The notes under the pieces are model-generated. The model saw only the letters and a list, made by a program, of their open reading frames with translations, ran no database searches and was not told the DNA's origin. A DNA stretch of 64,000 nt from Flaccisagitta enflata (taxonomy: Eukaryota > Chaetognatha > Sagittoidea > Aphragmophora): positions 94,240,001-94,304,000 of the forward strand of contig OZ231126.1 of the NCBI GenBank assembly GCA_965153355.1, written 5' to 3'. A program made the position numbers and the translations under genes. Of the stretch, positions 1-10,940 are shown one piece after another; position 1 is the stretch's first letter; every line of letters begins with the position of its first letter.

Positions 1-100
1 ATGATCTATTCTCTTTCTCTTACCGTCTCTGTCTGTATTCCTAATTCCCTATCTGGAAGTCAGCTTGTCTGGATGTGAACGTGCCGGCCTGTATCATTAT

Positions 101-194
101 TTGTTTGTTTGTTTGTATTTTTGTTTGTTTGTTTGTTTGATTGTTTGTTTGTTTGATTGTTTGTTTGTTTGTTTGTTTGTTTGTTTGTTTGTAT
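101..194. repeat. (TTTG)n microsatellite
   Basis: Tetranucleotide TTTG/GTTT run with a few TTGA and GTAT variants, leading straight into a (CT)n tract. Frames open through it (VCLF/CLFV peptides) only because the repeat lacks stops. Confidence 0.95.
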
Positions 195-195
195 T

Positions 196-200
<5 letters not shown>

Positions 201-268
<68 letters not shown>
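201..268. repeat. (CT)n microsatellite, about 34 units
   Basis: Uninterrupted CT dinucleotides between a T-rich run and unique sequence that continues to the H element at 488. No gene is seen in 269-487. Confidence 0.97.
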
Positions 269-271
<3 letters not shown>

Positions 272-487
272 GTTCACTACGTCTTCATCGCATCTTCAAG
301 CTCCCATGCGCCTTCCTCTGTTGCCTTTCCGCGCCCATGGAGTGGCATCAAAAAAGCATTTGCGCTAAAGTTTCTTGACTCAAATGGTTTCTTTTTTTCA
401 TATGTCATTTTCGATTTTTTCCGTATTTTTTTTTTAATGGCTCCACAGTTTTGGACCCAAAGACCTACAATTTAAGATTGCATTTTG

Positions 488-642
488 TTTTTAGTCGCGG
501 ACACGCGACTCTATAACCCACTTTTCGGTCGGTCGGTCGGTCGGTCGGTCGGTCGGTCTGTCGGTCACAAAGTTGTTTTTTGACTTTTTCCGCTCCTGCC
601 CACCCGTCCGCGACTAATGCTGCCGTGTATACGGCCTTGTTT
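488..642 (-). mobile_element. H1: HINE/Helentron-like non-autonomous element
   Basis: Reads TTTTT then the palindrome AGTCGCGGACACGCGACT, then a (GGTC)n block at about 526-566, a CCGCTCCTGCCCACCCGTCC segment, and ends TATACGGCCTTGTTT. In element orientation this is AAACAAGGCCGTATAC..microsatellite..palindrome-AAAAA. It is a near-complete 155-bp copy. The family assignment rests on layout (short 5' end, internal GTCY-type repeat, 3' hairpin), not on a database match. Confidence 0.75.
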
Positions 643-699
643 TGTTCTATTTTGTTCTTCTTTCCCTTTTCCTTTCCCTTTTTTTCGCTTCTATCCTCT

Positions 700-903
700 T
701 GTTGTTGTTGTTCTTCTTCTTCTTCTTCTTCTTCTTCTTCTTCTTCTTCTTCTTCTTCTTCTTCTTCTTCTTCTTCTTCTTCTTCTTTTTCTTCTTCTTT
801 TCTTCTCCTTCTTCTTCTCCTTCTTCTTCTTCTTCTTCTTCTTCTTCTTCTTCTTCTTCTTCTTCTTCTTCTTCTTCTTCTTCTTCTTCTTCTTCTTCCT
901 CTT
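700..903. repeat. (GTT)4-(TTC)n compound microsatellite
   Basis: Four GTT units run into TTC units, with CTTTT/CTCC interruptions around 787-831. Confidence 0.95.
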
Positions 904-934
904 TTCGACTTTGCTTTCTTCTTCTCTGTCACCA

Positions 935-1648
<714 letters not shown>

Positions 1649-1942
1649 TTTTCTTTTTCTATTTCTTTTTTTTTTTCTTTTCCTTTGATCTTCTTCTTCT
1701 TCCTTTCCAGTCTTACCATCATACACTCCTCGCCCCCCCCCCCTCCCATAAGTCCCCCCACAATTTCGTCTTCGTGTCGAAAAACGTTTTTGTCAGCTTA
1801 TCTTTCTGTTTTCTTTCGCTTTTTTTCAATGCCAAGAATTTCCGTGTCTTCGCTGACACAATGTCAAAGACGTCAAATTCATAGAAAACGATTTAGTTGA
1901 GCGAAAAAGAAAATAACAACAAACAAACTAATACACACACAC

Positions 1943-2087
<145 letters not shown>

Positions 2088-2237
2088 AGAATGCGTGCGG
2101 GTTTCCGGGTGAGCTTGCGCGTGCGTGTGCGTGCGTCACGTGTGTGCGCGTGCTACTGTTGCTCGGGGTGGAGAAAGCGATTTAATAACCATTGTAGAGC
2201 AGAAAACGATCGGCTGGGGAATATTTTCCATGTAAAA

Positions 2238-2279
2238 ACCGGGCTCAGTCGGTTAATGAGACGTTCAGCCTCACAATCC
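2238..2279 (+). other. tRNA-like / SINE-head-like fragment
   Basis: GGGCTCAGTCGGTTAATGAG followed by CGTTCAGCCTCACAATCC resembles the D-arm and anticodon arm of tRNA-derived SINE heads (A-box-like GGCTCAGTCGG). No B-box follows; the (CT)n tract starts 40 bp downstream. It may be a truncated SINE head or chance. It is not a functional tRNA. Confidence 0.3.
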
Positions 2280-2314
2280 ACTTTGAGTCAACTTTTATGA
2301 CTCTTTGTTACAAA

Positions 2315-2555
<241 letters not shown>

Positions 2556-2860
2556 TGTCTCTCTGCGATTTCTGACTTGTTTTTATGGGTATGACTATGA
2601 GAGTGAAGTTATCTCGAAGGTTGAGGAATCCGTGCGTGCGGGGACTAGCCAACTTGAGTGAAGAATGAGCTAAGAATGAATATTTTTTGTAAGTGTATAT
2701 GACATAAAACTCATTTAACTTTCGGATACATACACATTTATAGATCTTGATATGTAGAAAATGCACCAAGTTGCAACTGCATCCAAGCACTTTTACAAAA
2801 TATAAATTCTGGTCTCGAACTCGATTCTCGAATATAGAGCTAACTGATAAGTGATGGAGA
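2556..2860. other. Unassigned non-repetitive stretch
   Basis: AT-moderate sequence with no tandem structure, element ends or convincing exon recognised. The minus-strand open frame here runs in from the (CT)n tract and has no recognisable domain. Confidence 0.5.
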
Positions 2861-2921
2861 CATAACATAACACAACACAACACAACACAGCACTACACAA
2901 CTCAACACAACAGAACACAAC
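2861..2921. repeat. (ACAAC)n pentanucleotide repeat, imperfect
   Basis: ATAAC/ACAAC units with variants (ACAGC, ACTAC, ACTCA, AGAAC). Confidence 0.85.
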
Positions 2922-2969
2922 GTGTCATCGTTTTGTCAACTCAACGCCGCAGACAACGCTGGCCATAAT

Positions 2970-3010
2970 TGTATGGCGCGGAATCTCGAAGGGCCGTCGT
3001 TTCAAGTCCG
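2970..3010 (+). repeat. Short dispersed repeat S, copy 1 (SINE B-box-like)
   Basis: GTATGGCGCGGAATCTCGAA then GGGCCGTCGTTTCAAGTCC. Diverged copies occur at 5459-5502 and 10245-10294. The GTTTCAAGTCC end resembles a pol III B-box (GGTTCAANTCC), so a decayed tRNA-derived SINE tail is possible. Confidence 0.45.
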
Positions 3011-3079
3011 TTTCTTGTCCTTCTGAGCTGTAAGCACGTCAAGGTTTATTTATCATAACCTGTTGTGTGTGTCAATCAG

Positions 3080-3238
3080 GTTTGTCGGTCCATCCATTTG
3101 TTAGTCCGTTACACAAAACTTTATTAGGTTTTTTTGACAGTTTTTGCCTTACTGCCTCTGCCCAAATCTTAGTTAGCCTTCTTATCACTGCTCCTGCCCA
3201 CCCACACGCGACTTGGCTAGCCGTGTATCAAGCCTTGA
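3080..3238 (-). mobile_element. H2: degenerate HINE-like element
   Basis: TTTGTCGGTCCATCC (weak GTCY repeat), CTGCCTCTGCCCAAAT, CTGCTCCTGCCCACCC, then CACGCGACTTGGCTAGCCGT and CAAGCCTTG at the 5' end. The 3' palindrome is lost. The CTGCCCAAAT..CTGCCCACCC pair places it with H8 and H11. Confidence 0.6.
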
Positions 3239-3485
3239 TCTACTTTTATTTTCCAACCTTTTCTACTTGGGCTTGAGTCCGAAAGGGGTGTAACGTGTAA
3301 GCCTAACAATCAGGCACGTCGGCCGACATTTCTTACGTCCTTCCCCATACATCCATGATGAGTGCCTTTTCTGAGTCCTTGTGTCCAGATTACACTATAA
3401 TTTACAGCTGGATAGCCCAACGTCCAGTCTGTTATTACAGTCCGGAGGAGCTTATCAGTTATCGAGATGGATATCTCTCAGCGGA

Positions 3486-3585
<100 letters not shown>

Positions 3586-3667
3586 TATAGACGTTGCAAA
3601 GTGGGAAGATTAGGCGTCGATTAAGACACTGACTTTTCCCTTTCAGACATTTTCTCCTCTCCCAATT

Positions 3668-3669
<2 letters not shown>

Positions 3670-3744
<75 letters not shown>
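3670..3744. repeat. (CT)n microsatellite
   Basis: Second CT run about 90 bp after the first. A short third run lies at 3811-3833. Confidence 0.97.
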
Positions 3745-3748
<4 letters not shown>

Positions 3749-3865
3749 TTCCGATGCGTGAGATGACGCCCCCGGCGGCGTGCGTGCGGTTGAAAAAAAA
3801 GCCGGCTCGCTTTCTCTCTCTCTCTCTCTCTCTTGGTGTCGTCGGCCGCCATCGGCATCTTGTTC

Positions 3866-3970
3866 CACCGCCGCCGCCTCTGCCGCTGCCGACGCCGCCG
3901 CCTCTGCCGCTGCCGACGCCGCTGCCGACGCCGGCTGCCGACATCACCGCCGACATTACCGCGCCGGCTC
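3866..3970. repeat. GC-rich CCGCTGCCGACG minisatellite
   Basis: Imperfect units of CCGCCGCCTCTGCCGCTGCC followed by GACG, repeated about twice with shorter CCGCTGCCGACG derivatives. It stands out from the AT-rich surroundings. Confidence 0.8.
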
Positions 3971-4182
3971 TTCCGCCACTTTTTTCTCCTCTTTCCGTCG
4001 TATTCGTTTTTTCGCCTTTCGGTAGAACTCTCTCTCTTTTCTTTCATCTTGCTTTTTCCTCGGCCGTGTTCTTTTTTTTTCAGGTCGGCAGCTTACTCTC
4101 TCTCTCTCTGGCTCCTGTGGAGCTCAGCTCCAATTGACTCACAAAAACCGAAGGCGAGGCGACAGTGGCAGGGAAAGATAAG

Positions 4183-4430
4183 TTGGTTGGTCACTTAGTT
4201 GGTCTGTTGGTTGTTCATTGGTTGATCCCGCTCTTAGTCGGTCACTTGGTCGGTCGGTCTCTTGGTTGATCATCAAGTAGTCAAGTTACTTGGTCGGTCA
4301 CTCAGTTGGTCGGACTCTTGATCGGTCACTTGGTTGGTCGGTTTTTCTTGGTTGCTCATTTAGTTAGTCTCTTGATTGGTCATTTGGTCGGTCGGTCACT
4401 TGGTTGGCCACTCCGATGTTCACTTGGCCA
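4183..4430. repeat. GGTCACTTGGTTGGTCGG degenerate minisatellite
   Basis: TTGG/TCGG tetranucleotides interspersed with CACTTGGT and CTCTTGAT variants over ~250 bp. It resembles the GTCY repeats inside H elements, but no H ends flank it. Confidence 0.75.
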
Positions 4431-4798
4431 GAGACTCGCCCGGATTAGTCTGAAAGGTTCAAGTTGTATTTGCAATGAATACTCGATCTAGATACAGTTG
4501 AACCCCGCTCCAACGGATCCGCTTTTAACCAAACCCCGCCCATAACTAGACTTAGACTCGACAGTTTTCCTAGGTCAGTCAGTAGCTCGATCTTTTGCAT
4601 GGACCTGCTCAGCGCTTTCAATAATGCACGTTTCAAATTTCAAGGTTCTGGCTCAAATACTTTAGAAGTTATGAGCATTTGTTTGAACTATATCAAACTG
4701 AAAAAGTTCCAGGAGAATTTTTAAACTTTCTTTGAAAATATGGCCGGCAGTGAATTTCAACAGAGACCAAGTTTCTTGCAAAAAAAGTAAAGTTATAG

Positions 4799-4852
4799 GA
4801 TTTTGGATCTAGGCAAATCAAACAATTTCCTATTGATTGCACCCTACTTTTA
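4799..4852 (+). repeat. Internal direct repeat of P1, copy 1
   Basis: TTTTGGATCTAGGCAAATCA..CAATTTCCTATTGATTGCACC recurs at 4955-5010 with few changes. It is probably an internal duplication in the MITE. Confidence 0.85.
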
Positions 4853-4954
4853 AAAACCATTTTTCAAAAAAATATTTTGTGATTTTTTTTTTCTAAGTCC
4901 TAAACGCGTGACACAAAAATTTTCAAAGTTTTTAAAAAAAAAATGAAAATACAA

Positions 4955-5010
4955 GATTTTGGATCTAGGCGAATCAAACAATTTCCTATCGATTGCACCC
5001 CACTTTTTTT
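4955..5010 (+). repeat. Internal direct repeat of P1, copy 2
   Basis: Second copy, ~155 bp downstream of the first, with substitutions such as GGCGAATC for GGCAAATC and CCTATCGATT for CCTATTGATT. Confidence 0.85.
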
Positions 5011-5458
5011 CAGAAAAAATCCTCATTAAGGGCTTTTTTGGGGGTCCTTAGGGGCCCCTAAGACGTTCAAAATTTTGGTTAATGAGATCAACAGAGTTAT
5101 GTGCATACACCAAGGTATCTTTCAGGACCAAATTAAGGCTGATTAATTAGACCTCAAGCTCATGCCGTTAATCCCTCTGGCCCGAACGCATTTGAAAGAG
5201 AAATCGGAAAATTCACCAGGACTCAGATTCCGGATGTAAGGTCAATCTCTACCATAACAGTTGATATGTTTTAGTCTTTTTAATCTATTTGTTTTTATTT
5301 CTTATATTGGTTATAACAAAATTTCACTTATAACAAATATAATTTTTTCGTCCCCTAAAATCGGTTCGAGCGGAACTTAACTGTACTGCAGAAAGTTGTT
5401 CAATTGAGTCACTCGTTGGTTTGATTTGTGCATGCATGGGTGTAAGGGCAGCATAAGT

Positions 5459-5502
5459 GTGTGGCGCGAAAATCCAAAGGGCCGCCAGCAAACAGATTCA
5501 TC
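5459..5502 (+). repeat. Short dispersed repeat S, copy 2
   Basis: GTGTGGCGCGAAAATCCAAA then GGGCCGCCAGCAAACAGATTC, colinear with the copies at 2970 and 10245. The B-box-like end is degraded. Confidence 0.45.
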
Positions 5503-5546
5503 CCAAATAGAGCTTCTTGTTTAACATGATGTACATCTGATTAGGT

Positions 5547-5718
5547 CTTTAGTAGTGGACACGCGACTCAAGAACTTGCCGTATCGAACCTTCCCTCCGT
5601 CCGTCCATTGGTCCGCTGATCTGTCAGTCGGTAACCAGACTAAATGTGAGAGTTTTCTTGCCATACAGCTCCTACCCACCCATCCACGACTTGGGGGGGA
5701 ATGTATACTGCCTTGTTT
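5547..5718 (-). mobile_element. H3: HINE-like element
   Basis: TTTAGTAGTGGACACGCGACT (decayed palindrome), CTCCGTCCGTCC microsatellite with CGGTC variants, CTCCTACCCACCC, then GTATACTGCCTTGTTT. Same order as H1. Confidence 0.7.
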
Positions 5719-5751
5719 ATGACAGAAAATACTTAGTCCCACATACACCCA

Positions 5752-5798
5752 CAACGGGTACCGCTGACCATCTACCGCCTTTGCGACTATTACTTTTT
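5752..5798 (-). mobile_element. Solo 5' end of a B-family element
   Basis: AACGGGTACCGCTGACCATC then TACCGCCTTTGCGACTATTA. This is the reverse complement of the B 5' end seen at 17671 and 29428. No B arms or core follow, so it is a truncated copy. Confidence 0.65.
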
Positions 5799-5808
5799 TC
5801 ATGTTTTT

Positions 5809-5900
5809 GTTGACTTTGGCCTCACTGCTCTTGTCCAAATGCTGTAGTGACCTCAAACACTGCCCCTGCCCACCCGCTTGTGACTGGAGTAGCTGCGCTT
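5809..5900 (-). mobile_element. H3b: H-family 5' fragment (H8/H11 subtype)
   Basis: CTCACTGCTCTTGTCCAAAT, GTGACCTCAAACACTGCCCC, TGCCCACCCGCTTGTGACT matches the reverse complement of H11 upstream of its microsatellite. The 3' half is missing. A GGTTCGAGCCC motif at about 5942 looks like a B-box but has no A-box partner. Confidence 0.5.
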
Positions 5901-6002
5901 CCTTGGGAGAAGGCAGCCGGATAAAAAAAGAGGTTCGAGCCCGGAGACAATAAATCTTCGATTTGCATGAATCAAAGCTCCATCGCAGTACATCAGCCCA
6001 TC

Positions 6003-7056
6003 GGGTGAGGCATGAAGTTAGGCATGAGGTGAGGTGAGGTGGGGCATGAAGTTAGGCATGAAGTGAGGCATGATGTGGGGCATGAGGTGAGGCATGAGGT
6101 GAGGCATGAGGTGAGGCATGAGGTGAGGCATGAGGTTAGGCATGAGGTGAGGCATGAGGTGAGGCATGAGGTGAGGCATGAGGTGAGGCATGAGGTGAGG
6201 CATGATTTGATGTAGGGCATGAGCCGAGGCAAAAGATGAGGCATGAAGTGAGGAATGAAGTGAGGCATGATGTGGGGCATGAGGTGAGGCATGAGGTGAG
6301 GTGGATTAGGTAAAGTTAGGTGAGGCATGAGGTGAAGCATGAGGTGAGGCATGAAGTTAGGCATGAGGTGAGGCATGATGTGGGGCATGAGGTGAGGCAT
6401 GATGTGGGGCATGAGGTGAGGTGGATTGAGGTGGATTAGGTAAGGTTAGGTGAGCCATAAGGTGACGCATGAGGCAAGGCGTGAAGAGAGGCATGAGCTG
6501 AGGTAAGGAATGAAATGAGGTGTGAATGTGAAGTGAGGCTTTAGGTTTGGTGGCTTAGGTAAAGTAAGGTGAGGCATAAGGTGAGGCATAAAGTGAGGCA
6601 GGAGGTGATGCATGAAGTGAGGCAGGAGGTGATGCATGAAGTGAGGCAGGAGGTGAAGCATGAAGTGAGGCGGGAGGTGAGGTGGATTAGGTAAGGTTAG
6701 GTGAGGCGTAAGGTGAGGCATGAGTTGAGGCATGAGGTGAGGCGTGAGGTGAGGCATGAGGTGAGGTGAGGCATGAAATGAGGCCTGAACGTGAAGTAAG
6801 GCATGAGGTGAGGGATAAGGTGAGGTGAGGTGAGGCATGAGGTGAGGCATGAGGTGAGGCATGAGGTGAGGCATGGGGTGAGGCATGAAGTGAGGCATGG
6901 GGTGAGGCATGACCACATGAGGTGAGGCGTGAGGTGAGGCGTGAGGTGAGGCATGATTTGATGTAGGGCATGAGGCGAGGCAAAAGATGAGGCAAAAGAT
7001 GAGGCATGAGGTGAGGCATGAGGTGAGGCATGCGGTAAGACGTGAGGTAAGGCGCG
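6003..7056. repeat. GGCATGAGGTGA 12-bp minisatellite, ~1.05 kb
   Basis: Tandem GGCATGAGGTGA with frequent GTGGATTAGGTAAGGTTAGG insets (about 6300, 6430, 6548, 6682). A longer block, CATGATTTGATGTAGGGCAT, occurs at about 6203 and 6951, which indicates higher-order duplication. Because 12 is a multiple of 3, minus-strand frames stay open as MPHL or SCLT repeats. I do not call a gene. Confidence 0.93.
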
Positions 7057-7316
7057 TTTGACAAGCGAGACCACTTTCCCGTGTCCGGACAACGATGATA
7101 AAATTGCCCTTTTGTTCCATCGAGTCCGCCATAAGTCCGTCATAACTTAGCCATAAGTTAGCCATAAGTCCGTCACATTTATATAAGACCAGCCATGGTC
7201 GGTTGTTTCTTGCGATGTATCTCGTTCAAAATCGCCCCGTATTAGACCGTTGTGGTTGGCAGGAATGAATCCCCGGACAACCGTTTATTCTCCATTATTA
7301 CGATATAATTTCTCTC

Positions 7317-7318
<2 letters not shown>

Positions 7319-7382
<64 letters not shown>

Positions 7383-7391
7383 GAGAGAGAA
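7319..7391. repeat. (GA)n microsatellite
   Basis: GA run with two GAAAGA interruptions near 7372-7382. No gene is seen in the 7057-7318 flank. Confidence 0.96.
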
Positions 7392-7623
7392 TTAAGTTCC
7401 GCTTCGGTGCTCAACCAAGACTTACGAGATACACAATGAATTCTTCTCGTAAACAATCTTCTTTTGTTTTGGTTTTTTTTTCTCTGTCTTTTCCGTTTTT
7501 TCCGTGTTTAGACAGTTTGGATCGTTTACGTTTTATTAATGTACGATATCGTTTGTACGCGTTTTGTACGTGATGGCCATTTCTCAAACAGAGCTCGATT
7601 TCACAGAAAAAGGGGCAATTCAA

Positions 7624-8133
7624 GGTGTGACACCCCCCCTTATACTGTAGCACCCCCCACTTACGGGTCAAACCATTCTTAAAAACAAGGCCGGATACAC
7701 GGCAATCTAGTCGCGGACGGTTGGGCAGGAGCAGTAATGCAAAAACCGCTCGGAATTCAAAAATGTGACGGATGGACGGACGGACCGACCTACCGACCGA
7801 CCAACCGACACGGCAAGGTGTAGAGTCGCGTTTCCGCGACTAATAATGGTCTTTGTGGGGTAGCAAATGAAAATTTAGAAATATACAAGGGGCGCCTCCA
7901 GAGCGATTTTGCAACTTTTACTTTAGTCTCAAGTTATAGCTTTTTGATGAAATGTCAAGTTTTCACATTTTGTGTGTTGTATATGACTAAAATGAAAAAA
8001 AAAAATATCAAAATCGCTCTGGGGCATGTTGGCGCCACATATATTGATGTAAGCTTCCTTCATTGTCTCATAAATATTTTTAGTATAATTTTGTAAAGCT
8101 GTGGGGGTGCTACAGTTTTGAGAGGGTTCACAC
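7624..8133. mobile_element. G3: foldback (long inverted repeat) element split by H4
   Basis: Outer arms: GTGTGACACCCCCC..ACTGTAGCACCCCCCAC at 7624 against the reverse complement of GTGGGGGTGCTACAGTTTTG..GGTTCACAC near 8101-8133. Inner arms: GGGGCGCCTCCAGAGCGATT (7889) against AATCGCTCTGGGGCATGTTG..GCGCC (8016-8037). H4 interrupts the left arm. Confidence 0.65.
7684..7845 (+). mobile_element. H4: HINE-like element nested in G3
   Basis: AACAAGGCCGGATACACGGC, AGTCGCGGACGG, GGGCAGGAGCAGTAATGC, then (GACGGACC)-type microsatellite, GGCAAGGTGTAGAGTCGCG and TTTCCGCGACTAATAA. A full-length ~160-bp copy of the H9/H14 subtype. Confidence 0.8.
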
Positions 8134-8361
8134 ATTGCATTTATCTTTTCTTTGTAATGCGCGTCTAAATCGACGGTAAGGTGCACTGGTGGCTTACCTT
8201 ATAATCAACCATACATCACAATTCTTGTTTGAAAATTATTTTCCCAAGTCAACTGTATTAGATTGTGTTGGCCTCGGATTATAACTGATTGCACGATATT
8301 GATTTAGGCCGGAAACAGGAGTCAAGACTGAGCATCTGGCGTTTTTCACTCAGAGCGTGAC

Positions 8362-8480
8362 CAACGTGACAGTACTGACTGAACTGACGGACTGACAGAC
8401 AGACAGGACTGACGGACTGACAGGACTGACGGACTGACAAGACTGACAGACTGCAAGGACCGACGGACTGACAGGACACG
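8362..8480. repeat. GACTGACAG/GACTGACGG minisatellite
   Basis: Imperfect GACTGACGGACTGACAG units. Similar motifs appear at 57292-57389. No H ends flank it. Confidence 0.85.
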
Positions 8481-9038
8481 CTCACCATATGACGTATGAG
8501 AATGAACCTTAGTCGGTCCACGTTGTCCACACGTCGCACCTTATTGGCCTACTTGGCCTTGTTCAATGAATGTGAGCGACTGAGCGTATTTGTGAATTGT
8601 AATTGGCTAGTCATATGTACTTTTACATGAGCTACCTTTACAGAGGATCTCCGTAAGAACATTAATATGGTTCCAAGCCAATCTGAAATTCAAACAGAGG
8701 CACGCTTGATAGCATGAAAAAAAGACAAATGAAAACTATGAGTATAACAAAGATGATAACTAAGAGACATAAGAAAATAATGGTCATTCTGTGCACCCTG
8801 GCTAGTGCCATTTTGTGTGACTATACCCATGCTGTGAGTACTTTTTCCATGATAGGCAGTCAGCCTCACCAGTCAATGGGCCGGTTTGCATATGACTACA
8901 GAATTCCTTCATTCCCTTCCGCGCTAAAGTGTCATTTCAGAATTTGTATTCATTAAATGTTAAAACGTGCGTTAGTTAAACTTCGAATCTTGTGGATTAA
9001 GTGGAGCGCATGGAAAGATTGAGGCCGACTGAAGACTC
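8481..9038. other. Unassigned stretch
   Basis: No tandem repeat or element end recognised. An 80-residue open frame at 8714-8956 begins with a Lys/Met-rich run and shows no domain I recognise. Confidence 0.5.
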
Positions 9039-9333
9039 AGGGCACGTTTTTAGTCAGAGACAATCGCGTTCTTAACGGCCACTCGGTCGCTCACTATGTT
9101 TGTTCGTTCGCACCGCTCACTATGCTCACTCACTCTGCAGCACTCCACTCACTCACTCCACAGCACTCCGCTTCACTCCGCTCGCTTTATTTGCTCGCTC
9201 CATTCACGGGCTCGGTCACTCACTTCGCTCACTCCCTTGTGGGACAGTTGAAATCATATATAATATGTGTTCACGCTGTAAACGCATTCAACGGGAAGAA
9301 ACGCGTTTTTCATCTTCACTAGAAACACGCCCT
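9039..9333 (+). mobile_element. A1: A-family MITE-like element
   Basis: Left end AGGGCACGTTTTTAGTCAG, right end CACTAGAAACACGCCCT. These are inverted repeats of AGGGCRYGTTT. The interior holds CGCTCACTCACTC-type repeats, then GTGTTCACGCTGTAAACGCA. Extending outward, ACTC/CAGT also pair. Copies at 13711, 35802, 45344 and 62709 share ends and order. Superfamily not assigned. Confidence 0.65.
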
Positions 9334-9655
9334 CAGTCGACAACCATTTGTAATTCCAATACACTCTTTGCATCGTTGAAAAGCCTCGTTCAGTCGTCCA
9401 GTGCTTAAGTGCATGGATGTGTGGGACGCCACGTCCACCACTCCTATGGACGTGGTAAAATTCGGTCTTGAATTATGAGAGATTTGATAAAAAATAAGTG
9501 AGCTTCTTCAAGATTAAAATCTTTGTTCATGAATGACGCTAAAAGTATTTTTATGGTTCTTTCTATCTACAAAAGTTGGTCATGATCTTCACTCAGTCTC
9601 GAAATGTTAGGTGGATGTAGCAAATTCTGGAGCTCATATACATACATGCAGTTAA
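9334..9655. other. Unassigned stretch
   Basis: No recognisable element or exon. It ends at the TAA target site of F1. Confidence 0.5.
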
Positions 9656-10234
9656 TACGGCGAGCATCTGAAGGCAAGATTTAGTGTGTCAGCAGGGGTC
9701 AAAATAGAAAATTTCATTGTAATATATCGTGATAAATGTTTTATTGCAAAATTTGCAATCAAATTGGACAAAGAAGCAAGTAATGACACCATTAACTGAA
9801 TATATTCCCTAAAAAATGTTCAAAATTTTATAATTGTTCTCTGATAGGTGGCTTGTCAAAATCATAACTTTGCATAGAAAACGAAAAAATACAAAAATGA
9901 AGAACATAGCCGCCTTCCAAAATTGATTACAGAGGCGGCTATGTTCTTAAAAATGCAAAATTTCTATGCATTTGTTAGTCTTATAATTTTGATAGCAGCA
10001 ATTGGACAAAAAGTGTAAGCAAACTTTCCTTAAGAACCCTCATTTTCTTTGCTTTGCTCATGTGAATTGCTTACTTTATGGTTCTTTTGAGGTCAGCATA
10101 TGACAATGACATACACACAGTGTGTTTCTGGAAACAATTTGTCTCTTGAAAATGTTTTTTGCATCATTATCATTCAACTATAGTTAAAAAAAATGAGGCG
10201 AAACACTACATGAGCCATCAAATGCTCGCCGTCT
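9656..10234 (+). mobile_element. F1: TAA-flanked MITE with central hairpin, 579 bp
   Basis: Left end TACGGCGAGCATCTGA and, reverse-complemented on the right, AGACGGCGAGCATTTGATGG. Both are flanked by TAA (9653-9655, 10235-10237), which fits 3-bp TWA-type targeting as in PIF/Harbinger. The left interior reads GCAAGATTTAGTGTGTCAGC. F2 at 58821 is colinear over its full length and F3 at 27254 over its right part. Confidence 0.7.
9901..9947. other. Central hairpin of F1
   Basis: GAACATAGCCGCCT pairs perfectly with AGGCGGCTATGTTC around a loop containing TCCAAAATTGATTA. The loop is identical in F2 and F3, while the stem in F3 differs on both sides. Confidence 0.85.
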
Positions 10235-10244
10235 TAAATGTTAA

Positions 10245-10294
10245 GTGTATAGCGCGAAATCTCAAAGGTCTGTTGGCAACGAGTTGAAAGTCCT
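10245..10294 (+). repeat. Short dispersed repeat S, copy 3
   Basis: GTGTATAGCGCGAAATCTCA then AAGGTCTGTTGGCAACGAGTT, directly after F1. Colinear with 2970-3010. Confidence 0.45.
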
Positions 10295-10422
10295 ATAATT
10301 TAATCATTTTTTTCCCATCTGATATTACATTCTCATACCGGAAATGACAGCCTATTTTGATCACTATTTTAAACATGAATTCTCCCTCATTCTTCCCCTA
10401 ATTTTTCTTTCTCTCCTCCTGC

Positions 10423-10605
10423 AGAAGAAGAAAAAGAAAAAGAAAAAGAAAAAGAAAGAGAAAAAGAAAAAGAAAAAGAAAAAGAAAAAGAAAAAGAAAA
10501 AGAATTAGTAGAAGAAGGAGACAAAAAATTGAAAGAAGAAGAAGAAGTATCAAAAGATCTAGAGAAAGAAGAAGAAGGAAAAAAAAAAAAAGTCTAAGAA
10601 GGAGC
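10423..10605. repeat. (GAAAAA)n and related purine repeat
   Basis: GAAAAA hexamers to about 10503, then mixed GAAGAAG purine sequence. Confidence 0.92.
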
Positions 10606-10940
10606 GCCAAAATCTTTTAAGATTTACAATGGCTTCTGGGGAAAACACAAACATCGACGACAGGATACAAATGATTACGAATTTACGGCAACAGCGGGAC
10701 TCGTGGGATAGCGCGTGAAGCGAGGAAGACGTTTTGGGTAGGATACATAGGCTAAGGGGCGAGTGGGAGTGAGGAAGTAAGTGACGCAAGGAAGACGTGG
10801 GGGTGGGTGTAGGGTACGCGGGCAAGGGAAAAGAGGGGGAGTGGAAAAGCGCGTGACTCATGGAAAAGTTGCTGCTGATTTTTACCAACCTGTTTCTCTA
10901 TCCTCATGTTCCCAACCAATTGTTTAGCGTCTTCGTCTTA
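10606..10940. other. Unassigned stretch with a short duplication
   Basis: GTGGGAGTGAGGAAGTAAGT, GACGCAAGGAAGACG (10762-10797) partly repeats GCGTGAAGCGAGGAAGACG (10711-10730). No gene recognised. Confidence 0.5.

Larger units (their letters stand above)
4495..5383. mobile_element. P1: pogo/Tigger-like MITE, 889 bp
   Basis: Ends are CAGTTGAACCCCGCTCCAAC on the left and, reverse-complemented on the right, CAGTTAAGTTCCGCTCGAAC. Both are flanked by TA (4493-4494, 5384-5385), the target duplication of Tc1/mariner/pogo elements. CAGTTGAACCNCGCT..AACGGA termini are typical of Tigger-derived MITEs. There is no transposase ORF, so it is non-autonomous. Confidence 0.8.

Noticed and set aside
2238-2279. 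Functional tRNA gene
   Set aside because: No T-arm, B-box or acceptor stem after the A-box-like part.
4495-5383. Autonomous pogo/Tigger transposase
   Set aside because: No long frame or DDE/D signature in the 889 bp.
5930-5960. tRNA or SINE from GGTTCGAGCCC
   Set aside because: No A-box at the right distance and no cloverleaf; probably chance next to an H fragment.
6003-7056. CRISPR-like array
   Set aside because: Repeats are contiguous 12-mers without unique spacers, and the sequence is clearly eukaryotic.
5993-7165. MPHL/SCLT repeat protein
   Set aside because: The 12-bp array is open because of its period; units vary without codon-position bias, and a stretch of stops and unique sequence lies on both sides.
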